DNA of 10,492 nucleotides, from positions 1 to 10,492 of the forward strand of contig DATCIR010000018.1 of assembly GCA_036507695.1 (NCBI GenBank), read 5' to 3'. Positions 5,862 to 10,492 of this stretch are shown piece after piece. The position numbers and the translations under genes are program-made. The notes beneath the pieces were generated by a model that saw only the letters and a program-made list of their open reading frames with translations, ran no database searches and was not told where the DNA came from. The stretch comes from JAKEGK01 sp036507695. Its GTDB lineage: Bacteria; Pseudomonadota; Gammaproteobacteria; SZUA-152. The first letter of the stretch is position 1, and each line of letters starts with the position of its first letter.

Positions 5862-7343
5862 CTAACCACCAGAACTCACTTTGGGCAAGACGCTATCGTT
5901 CATGAATGAGATGGCTTGGGGTTTTTCCGAGTCGATGGGGATTGTAACCGTAAAACAGGAACCTTTGCCCAGATCGCTTTGCACGTCGATTTTCCCGCCG
6001 AGCAAAATACACAAATGATGGCAGATGGACAAGCCGAGACCTGTGCCGCTATAAGACCGGGTGGAGGAATTATCCTGTTGCGTGAATGGTTTGAACAATA
6101 AATTGATATTTTCTGTTTTTATTCCTATGCCGGTGTCACTCACTGATAGCGCGAGATAACGATGCGAGTTTTTAATGAGTTGCCGCGCTTTCAAAGTTAT
6201 CAGGCCGTTTTCCGTGAATTTACACGCGTTACCCAACAGGTTAATCAGTATTTGCCGGACCTTCATGCTGTCGGAATGAATAGTGGTAATGCTCGAGTCA
6301 AACTCAATGTTAAGGGTGTTATTGCGCTGCCTGGCCAACGGTTCCAGCGTGGTGACGATTTCCTGGATCATATCCTGGATATTAAATTTGCTGATATGTG
6401 TTTCCATCTTGCCGGCTTCAATTTTTGACAGATCCAGGACCTCATTGATTAAATGCAGCAAATGCCTGCTTGCGGAGATGGTTTTTTCCAGATCTTCGAT
6501 ATAGGTTCTATCATTTCTATCCTTCGCTTCATCCAGCATCATTTCACTGTAACCAATAATCGCGTTTAATGGCGTACGCAGTTCATGCGACATATTGGCG
6601 AGGAAAATACTTTTTGCGTTGTTTGCCTCGCTTGCCGCTTTGGCGGCTTCACGCAACGTATTATGTTGCTCGATCATGCTATCCAGCATGCGATAAAAGA
6701 ACAGGGACAGATGACCAAATTCATCCTTTCTATCGGCATCAAGATCGACATTGGTATTTCCCGAAGCCACCGTTTCTGTTGCATCGACCAGTGTCTTAAG
6801 CGGTTTGTACAGCCATATCCGTATTGACATAACCAGAAAAACCGCGAATATGATCAGGCACAAAAAAATAACCGCCAGAAAATCCTTGCGTTGTTGCTCG
6901 ATGATCCGCTCAAGCGGCACGTGATAACTGGTGATTTCAATAAACGCATTTTCGAATCCGTCATCGGCATTGATGATCGGCAAGGTGTGCTTTATCGGCA
7001 CATATCCCGTGGTATCCACTTTATTGGTAAGTTGATAGTTTGGCGCGGAAACTTCAATCGCTTTAAAATCCAGCTCCGCCGCGATTTTTGCTATTAACGC
7101 ATCTTTTTCGTCAACGGCTAGCCTGGAATGGAGTATGGTGTTGGAAACCCGGTACACAAGCACATCAGTCTTATATAAAAAACTTTGCGACTGATCTTTT
7201 TCGATGGTGTCAAATAGGAAAATACTGCTGACGAAGACAATAGGCACAATCACCCATATTATCTGCGCCGTGATTTTTACCGCGATACTTTGGCGCCAAC
7301 TGGTTTGTCCAAATTCAAATTTTAATTTTTCCGAACTGTTCAT
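5862..7343 (-). CDS. Membrane-bound sensor histidine kinase, orphan
   Basis: A 493-residue kinase. TM1 is at about 24-45, followed by a periplasmic sensor of about 110 residues, TM2 at 156-176, a HAMP linker at about 177-230 and a short coiled helix. The HisKA domain has FLANMSHELRTPLNAIIGYSEMM (in part 247-269) with phospho-acceptor H253. The ATPase domain shows the N box LINLLGNACKFTENG (366-380), G1 DTGIGI (403-408), F box FKPFTQQD (417-424) and G2 GTGLGLS (433-439), so all catalytic motifs are intact. There is no receiver or Hpt domain and no response regulator in the window. The periplasmic part matches no sensor family that I recognise. The ATG at 7343 overlaps the stop of the upstream membrane-protein gene as ATGA, which decides the start over an in-frame upstream ATG at 7382. 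The two products are probably made together and may interact. It converges with the ArsR gene 41 bp away. Confidence 0.9.
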   Translation of the reverse strand: MNSSEKLKFEFGQTSWRQSIAVKITAQIIWVIVPIVFVSSIFLFDTIEKDQSQSFLYKTDVLVYRVSNTILHSRLAVDEKDALIAKIAAELDFKAIEVSAPNYQLTNKVDTTGYVPIKHTLPIINADDGFENAFIEITSYHVPLERIIEQQRKDFLAVIFLCLIIFAVFLVMSIRIWLYKPLKTLVDATETVASGNTNVDLDADRKDEFGHLSLFFYRMLDSMIEQHNTLREAAKAASEANNAKSIFLANMSHELRTPLNAIIGYSEMMLDEAKDRNDRTYIEDLEKTISASRHLLHLINEVLDLSKIEAGKMETHISKFNIQDMIQEIVTTLEPLARQRNNTLNIEFDSSITTIHSDSMKVRQILINLLGNACKFTENGLITLKARQLIKNSHRYLALSVSDTGIGIKTENINLLFKPFTQQDNSSTRSYSGTGLGLSICHHLCILLGGKIDVQSDLGKGSCFTVTIPIDSEKPQAISFMNDSVLPKVSSGG

Positions 7344-7732
7344 CGAAACCCAATGGCGCGGAACAACGCAATAACCGGACAAAACATCACGATGCCGGAT
7401 AACAGCATCCCGAAGGCAAAGAACCAGTTAAGGATCCAGAATTCGTTAGGCGCCAGGAAAAACAAGGCGGCGAATGCCGCTGCAATAAACAGGCGCTGGG
7501 CCCGTTCCGCATCGAAAGGTATTCGATAATTTTTCCGGGGCGGTTTTTCATATTCAGATACATCCGCGCCAAAGCTGCGCAGAATCCGGGTAACCACAAG
7601 GTTTATTCGCTGATTAGTAAGGCCTTCGAACAATGTGACCCCTATTACAACATAGGCAACGATGTAGTACTCCGTATAGAGTAAAACCAACATTAACGCG
7701 CCGAGTACCAATCTATAAGTATGTTCCGACAT
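7340..7732 (-). CDS. Small four-span membrane protein, DUF2892-like
   Basis: A 130-residue protein from the ATG at 7732. An upstream in-frame start at 7792 would add 20 polar and aromatic residues and fall inside the inverted repeat, so the later start is preferred; the Shine-Dalgarno is weak (GGTTGG). Two hydrophobic halves (about 6-38 and 80-127) flank a polar, probably cytoplasmic loop (IPFDAERAQR before the second half). Both halves share an I-x-x-[YW]-...-[IF]-G-x-x-L-[FS]-x-G pattern, suggesting an internal duplication. The end LLSGIVMFCPVIALFRAIGF resembles the DUF2892/YgaP-type membrane tail with its conserved F-C-P (C118). Function is unknown. Coupling to the kinase by an ATGA overlap suggests a sensing partner or a membrane anchor for the signal. 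Confidence 0.7.
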   Translation of the reverse strand: MSEHTYRLVLGALMLVLLYTEYYIVAYVVIGVTLFEGLTNQRINLVVTRILRSFGADVSEYEKPPRKNYRIPFDAERAQRLFIAAAFAALFFLAPNEFWILNWFFAFGMLLSGIVMFCPVIALFRAIGFR

Positions 7733-7784
7733 AATCCAACCAGACGTAGTAAAAAAATAGCAGAAGTGATGAAAATTTTTATCC

Positions 7785-7805
7785 CGTTTCACTCGATGTG
7801 AAACG
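7785..7805. repeat. 8-bp perfect inverted repeat in the leader of the kinase operon
   Basis: CGTTTCAC, five bases (TCGAT), then GTGAAACG. An overlapping alternative, CGATG (7794-7798) with CATCG (7806-7810), cannot form at the same time. It lies about 55-75 bp upstream of the ATG at 7732, in the likely transcribed leader, and could be an operator or a switchable RNA hairpin. Confidence 0.5.
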
Positions 7806-7866
7806 CATCGGATTGACCGCTTAATATGGGATACAGTTTATAATATCGGTTTTTGTTATCAACCCT

Positions 7867-7896
7867 TTAATACCTTCAAAAATTTAAGCAAGTCAA
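7867..7896 (-). promoter_or_regulatory. Candidate sigma-70 promoter for the membrane protein-kinase operon
   Basis: On the minus strand, TTGACT (7891-7896) and TATTAA (7867-7872) are separated by 18 bp in an AT-rich stretch. This would give a leader of about 125 bases containing the inverted repeat at 7785-7805. Confidence 0.35.
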
Positions 7897-8167
7897 TAAT
7901 ATATTAATAATCAATCTAATAGGAGAGTTTTTTCAAAAGTAACGCATTGAATTATTCGATCCGCCGGCTTTGTATTTTTATTATCCATTAAAATACGATG
8001 ATAGGGACAGGATGTCCGTAATTTCTCGCAGCACCGCGGCAAGCTTGTTGACCTCTCGGTGCACATAGACGATTGTGGATTAATTTCTAACTCTGTTGTG
8101 CGGCGGCAAGGTTTCAATCATTACGTGATTTCCATGAACCGGAATAAGGAATCATCACGGTTTTACC

Positions 8168-8572
8168 CTATAACGCTTTTATATGTTGAACAGCGGTTTT
8201 ATTGTCGATGCAGGTAACGATGATTTTATCTCCCCGCTCGAACACCAGTGTCACTTTAACCCCGCCGGCCATGGGCGCCTCCTCATACTCGGCAATGATC
8301 GCGCCCTTCACTTGATACTGGCTTCCCAGATCCACCAATGGATAGCGAAACGGGTCATTCTCTTTTTCGATATAAGGCGCGGGACTCTCAGTCTGTGAAC
8401 GCCAGAATATCGTGCTGTTTTCAAAATAGAGCTGATACCACCTGCCGTTGGATTTGATATATAACACATCCACTTCTTTGAGCAGTTTGTTTGACTGCCA
8501 GTACTGTTGGCAGATTAACGCTTCACACTCGCGCCCGGTTAATTTTGGTGGAATACCATTGGTATGCAGCAT
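8168..8572 (-). CDS. Hypothetical protein, 134 residues
   Basis: I do not recognise a family. The protein is soluble, with no signal peptide or membrane segment. It opens with a short helical part (LTGRECEALICQQYWQSNKLL, C16 and C21) and continues as a mainly beta-rich domain with alternating hydrophobic strands (VDVLYIKSNGRWYQLYFENSTIFW; GAIIAEYEEAP; VKVTLVFERGDKIIVTCIDN). The strand pattern with paired acidic and aromatic residues suggests a small beta-sandwich or barrel fold. A modest AAGGG lies about 11 bp upstream of the ATG, slightly far. Codon use and composition look like those of the neighbours, and the frame has no internal stop, so it is probably real. It follows the DUF2860-like gene on the same strand, 197 bp away, with a tandem repeat in between. 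Confidence 0.6.
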   Translation of the reverse strand: MLHTNGIPPKLTGRECEALICQQYWQSNKLLKEVDVLYIKSNGRWYQLYFENSTIFWRSQTESPAPYIEKENDPFRYPLVDLGSQYQVKGAIIAEYEEAPMAGGVKVTLVFERGDKIIVTCIDNKTAVQHIKAL

Positions 8573-8606
8573 ATTAATAGTCGCCCTTGTTTATGGGATT
8601 CATGTT

Positions 8607-8690
8607 GTGATGGTTTTCGTGATTGCTTTTGTGGTTGCTTTTGTGATTGCTTTTGTGATTGCTTTTGTGATTGCTTTTGTGTTTGTGTCA
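8607..8690 (+). repeat. 12-bp tandem repeat, about six units
   Basis: Five head-to-tail units of GTGATTGCTTTT lie at 8619-8678; the second (8631-8642) has GTGGTTGCTTTT. A degenerate unit, GTGATGGTTTTC, precedes them at 8607-8618, and a decayed one follows (GTGTTTGTGTCA, 8679-8690). They lie 35 bp or more upstream of the hypothetical gene that starts at 8572 and so may lie within its promoter or leader. The 12-bp period keeps phase in any reading frame, and such near-identical arrays change copy number by slippage. Confidence 0.85.
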
Positions 8691-8769
8691 GCCTTTGGTC
8701 AACTCGACGTCATATAGCACTTGTGTATACCATTATCCGAGACAAGCCAGAGACCATGGTAACCGTGCA

Positions 8770-9801
8770 CTAGAATCGAGACAACAATGCCAAAGTAACA
8801 CCATATATCCGCGAATCATAGAAATTGATATTAGCATCTTCGTTAAAATAGTAGAGATTGGCCGCCAGCGCCAATTGTGATGGATAATTTTTAAATAAAC
8901 CGAATTGCAGATAAGTGAAATCAATACCGTAACGTTTGTCGCTTCTGGTTTCATTATAAATGGGGTTAAGCGCATTATACTCGGCATGGGTATAACTGCC
9001 CGATGTGATTAGGACCAGTCCGAATTTTTCATGGACGAACGTATGCGTCAGTTTAATCCCGTAGCGCTCGGCGGCCATCGCCTGGCCATTGGCATCATTA
9101 TTATCATAAATCAATTCCGGCGTCAGGCGGTGGCGCTCATTCACTTCCCTTTCATACCACACGCGCAGCTCGTGTAAATCAGCGTTTCGATCCAGAAGGC
9201 TCGCTTCCCGCTCATTGAGCGCGAGTTGGGTCTTGCCGCTCAGCTCATCCATTTCGATGGCGCGCAGGGTGTATTGCAAAGATACAGGTGTAGCGAACAT
9301 CCGCTCCCAGGACAACCGCCAGCCCTGTTGTTTCCGGTCAGTCTCAATACGCTCGGCAGCAACGACATAAGGGTCTTTCCACACTTTCGCGGCAATTCCG
9401 GAAAACACATAGCTGACACCCATAGTACCCAGGGATTCGATTTCATGGCGAACACCCGCTGAATTAATCACGTCATACCGAACATAGTCGGTAAAGAGCT
9501 GGCCGGCAACCAATTGAGTGCGCTGGGCAGCGAAGGTATATCGCGCTTCACCCAGCACTGTTGCCGATACTGAATCGCGGCTTGCCGGTGCGGAGGTGAG
9601 TGAATCTGTGGTTGGGTAAGTGAGATCCGCGGTTTTGGTGCCCGCCAGCATATTGCTGCTGGTATTTGCAAAACTGGCGCCCAGTAACAGGTAACCGCTG
9701 AACCCGGATTGATTTGGAATCGCATCAAACGCCGGTACGCTGAACGACCAGGCCATTACTAATGAAACAATAGAAAGCTTAGAAGTTATTTTCGTTGTCA
9801 T
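8770..9801 (-). CDS. Outer-membrane DUF2860-like beta-barrel protein
   Basis: A 343-residue protein from the ATG at 9801; the frame also permits a TTG at 9828, but only the ATG gives a compact signal peptide (KITSKLSIVSLVMAWSFSVPAFD, cleavage after about residue 24). The mature part opens with IPNQSGFSGYLLLGASF, then SNMLAG, the pattern of the DUF2860 family described from marine gammaproteobacteria. Many amphipathic strands follow, rich in alternating aromatic residues (GEARYTFAAQRTQL; HELRVWYEREV; YGIKLTHTFV; YGIDFTYLQFGLF), ending in LALLSRF with a terminal phenylalanine, the recognition signal for barrel assembly. No pore or enzyme motif is visible, and the family has no established function. 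No strong Shine-Dalgarno precedes the ATG. The gene follows the 93-residue gene by 53 bp and may be co-transcribed with it. Confidence 0.75.
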   Translation of the reverse strand: MTTKITSKLSIVSLVMAWSFSVPAFDAIPNQSGFSGYLLLGASFANTSSNMLAGTKTADLTYPTTDSLTSAPASRDSVSATVLGEARYTFAAQRTQLVAGQLFTDYVRYDVINSAGVRHEIESLGTMGVSYVFSGIAAKVWKDPYVVAAERIETDRKQQGWRLSWERMFATPVSLQYTLRAIEMDELSGKTQLALNEREASLLDRNADLHELRVWYEREVNERHRLTPELIYDNNDANGQAMAAERYGIKLTHTFVHEKFGLVLITSGSYTHAEYNALNPIYNETRSDKRYGIDFTYLQFGLFKNYPSQLALAANLYYFNEDANINFYDSRIYGVTLALLSRF

Positions 9802-9854
9802 TGAAACAATTACTGGTATATACAGCAAACGCTAACGCTTTCTGCCAGCGCAAG

Positions 9855-10136
9855 TTAGGATTTACGCAGTTTGCAGCAATCCAGTTTCTGCTTCCAGTAG
9901 GCGTACAAACTTTCCTTCGCCGAATGGACGTGATCACTGTCCAGCAACATGTCCTTGGGCACTTTCAAGGTAATCATTTCCCAACCGCCATCGACATCGC
10001 ATGCGCACTCTATTTTTAATTCCCAATCACCATCGTGCGGTTCCACTTCATAGATATACGCGTCCAGCCGCAACTCGTCGAGAATTGCGCTGGCGTTAAA
10101 ACGGGCTTTGGCTAAATCCAGGGTGGTTAGTAACAT
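9855..10136 (-). CDS. Hypothetical 93-residue cysteine-containing protein
   Basis: No family recognised. The protein is cytoplasmic, acidic, alpha/beta: a helical start (MLLTTLDLAKARFNASAILDEL), two strands (AYIYEVEPHDGDWELKIECACD), a third strand (GWEMITLKVPKDMLL), and a C-terminal helix ending LYAYWKQKLDCCKLRKS. Four cysteines sit in two pairs, CAC (46-48 region) and CC near the end, which could bind a metal or form disulfides, by inference. The start is strongly supported by GGAGGAGG ending 4 bp before the ATG. The upstream region carries a near-perfect FNR/Crp-type box at class II spacing from a possible -10, suggesting regulation by oxygen, nitric oxide or cAMP. It is probably the first gene of a two-gene unit with the outer-membrane barrel protein. 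Confidence 0.7.
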   Translation of the reverse strand: MLLTTLDLAKARFNASAILDELRLDAYIYEVEPHDGDWELKIECACDVDGGWEMITLKVPKDMLLDSDHVHSAKESLYAYWKQKLDCCKLRKS

Positions 10137-10430
10137 CGGGCCTCCTCCGTGCTCAGGTTAGGCTTCAATCCGGGCCAATGGTAGTTGGCAAGGTGACAAT
10201 ATCAAGCTTCAGCAGAAAATGTATTAATCTCGATCAATATAAGGGTGAATTTGATGCGTGTATCCTTTGATGGCTTAACTAAATTTTCATCTAACTATAG
10301 AGTTTATTGATCTTGCTAAAAGACTTGTCAAAGATTTCCGACTATAAAAATAACATTGTGGCCCAAGGTATTTATAGGTCATTTTTATAACCCGTTTAAA
10401 CTCCTGTTGGCCCAACCAATAAAATAACCC
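10137..10430. other. 294-bp intergenic region between divergent genes
   Basis: It contains the FNR-type box and possible -10 for the minus-strand gene (listed separately). Toward the plus-strand gene it becomes AT-rich, with TATAAA near 10343 but no well-spaced -35, and a small inverted repeat GTTG-GCC-CAAC before the polX start. I see no RNA gene or extra coding sequence. Confidence 0.5.
10196..10237 (-). promoter_or_regulatory. FNR/Dnr/Crp-type box with class II promoter spacing
   Basis: TTAATCTCGATCAA at 10224-10237 reads, on the minus strand, TTGAT-CGAG-ATTAA, nine of ten conserved bases of the FNR consensus TTGAT-N4-ATCAA. A possible -10, TATTGT (minus strand, 10196-10201), is placed so that the box centre would be at -41.5. 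This gives a leader of about 53 bases before the ATG at 10136. Confidence 0.5.
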
Positions 10431-10492
10431 ATGCCCATTCATAATGCAGACATCGCCGCGGTATTTGAAGAAATCGCCGATCTCCTGGAGAT
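10431..10492 (+). CDS. polX: DNA polymerase/3'-5' exonuclease PolX, N-terminal fragment
   Basis: Only the first 20 codons are in the window. The fragment MPIHNADIAAVFEEIADLLE matches the opening of bacterial family X DNA polymerases, in which a helix-hairpin-helix 8-kDa domain starts with 'N-x-x-[IV]-A-x-x-F-x-E-[IM]-A-x-L-L-E' and is followed by FRVRAY. In full-length members a polymerase domain and a C-terminal PHP exonuclease follow, for gap filling in base-excision repair. No Shine-Dalgarno is visible before the ATG, so the start rests on the family match. The call depends on 20 residues. Confidence 0.7.
   Translation, partial: MPIHNADIAAVFEEIADLLE

Larger units (their letters stand above)
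7733..8167. other. 435-bp AT-rich intergenic region without a convincing gene
   Basis: The part nearest the kinase operon (7733-7910) is very AT-rich and holds the inverted repeat and candidate promoter listed separately. The part from 7911 to 8167 has a weak, low-quality open frame on the minus strand and, in another frame, a 27-codon stretch (8064-7981) reading VHREVNKLAAVLREITDILS, which looks protein-like but has no ribosome binding site. I find no RNA gene and no clear terminator. Confidence 0.5.

Noticed and set aside
7911..8117. 68-residue minus-strand open frame in the intergenic region
   Set aside because: Composition is random-like and no Shine-Dalgarno is present. The 27-codon stretch in another frame (8064-7981) looks more protein-like but is too short and has no start signal.
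8607..8690. Possible CRISPR array
   Set aside because: Units are 12 bp and directly adjacent with no spacers, so it is a simple tandem repeat.
8448..8717. Plus-strand open frame with a hydrophobic repeat (VIAF units) and, in another frame, a DCFC repeat at 8564-8773
   Set aside because: Both arise from translating the 12-bp tandem repeat; they overlap the hypothetical minus-strand gene and lack ribosome binding sites.
1..10492. tRNA, rRNA or other structured RNA genes
   Set aside because: No T-loop, anticodon-arm or ribosomal RNA sequence was recognised on either strand by eye; a covariance-model search would be the decisive test.

Overview
The window looks like chromosomal DNA of a mid-GC proteobacterium, most likely a beta- or gammaproteobacterium. 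The evidence is the Gram-negative cell-envelope content (an outer-membrane DUF2860-type barrel protein, TVP38/DedA-like and sterol-desaturase-type membrane proteins), Shine-Dalgarno-led genes, a bacterial PolX start, and a sulfur-handling gene set (rhodanese domains, DsrE-like protein, SoxH-like beta-lactamase fold) of the kind seen in sulfur-active proteobacteria. No marker gene fixes the species, so taxonomy is inference.

Positions 1-402 hold no gene. They carry a 224-bp MITE-like element (55-278) with 17-bp terminal inverted repeats, flanked by a perfect 11-bp direct repeat and filled with two nested hairpins. It lies directly upstream of a SIMPL/DUF541 gene (403-1128, +). That gene converges with, and overlaps by 11 bp, a SAM methyltransferase gene on the other strand.

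Positions 1118-5820 form a divergent locus. On the minus strand, transcribed from about 5002 down to 1118, are a sterol-desaturase/fatty-acid-hydroxylase family protein, a TVP38/TMEM64 membrane protein fused to a rhodanese, a DsrE-like gene broken by a frameshift, an exported SoxH-like metallo-beta-lactamase-fold protein with a rewritten metal motif, and the methyltransferase. On the plus strand is an ArsR-type regulator fused to a rhodanese (5161-5820). A palindrome lies between the two arms and resembles operators of persulfide-sensing ArsR repressors. I infer a reactive-sulfur-responsive locus in which the regulator's rhodanese loop, not its DNA-binding domain, carries the only cysteines.

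Positions 5862-7732 encode, on the minus strand, a small membrane protein and an orphan sensor histidine kinase, coupled by an ATGA overlap. Their leader contains two mutually exclusive inverted repeats. Positions 7733-8167 are AT-rich and non-coding as far as I can see.

Positions 8168-10136 hold three minus-strand genes: a hypothetical protein, an outer-membrane DUF2860-like barrel protein, and a small cysteine-containing hypothetical protein. A 12-bp tandem repeat of about six units sits upstream of the first. A near-perfect FNR/Dnr-type box, placed at class II spacing from a possible -10, precedes the last. The window ends in the first 20 codons of a DNA polymerase X gene (+).
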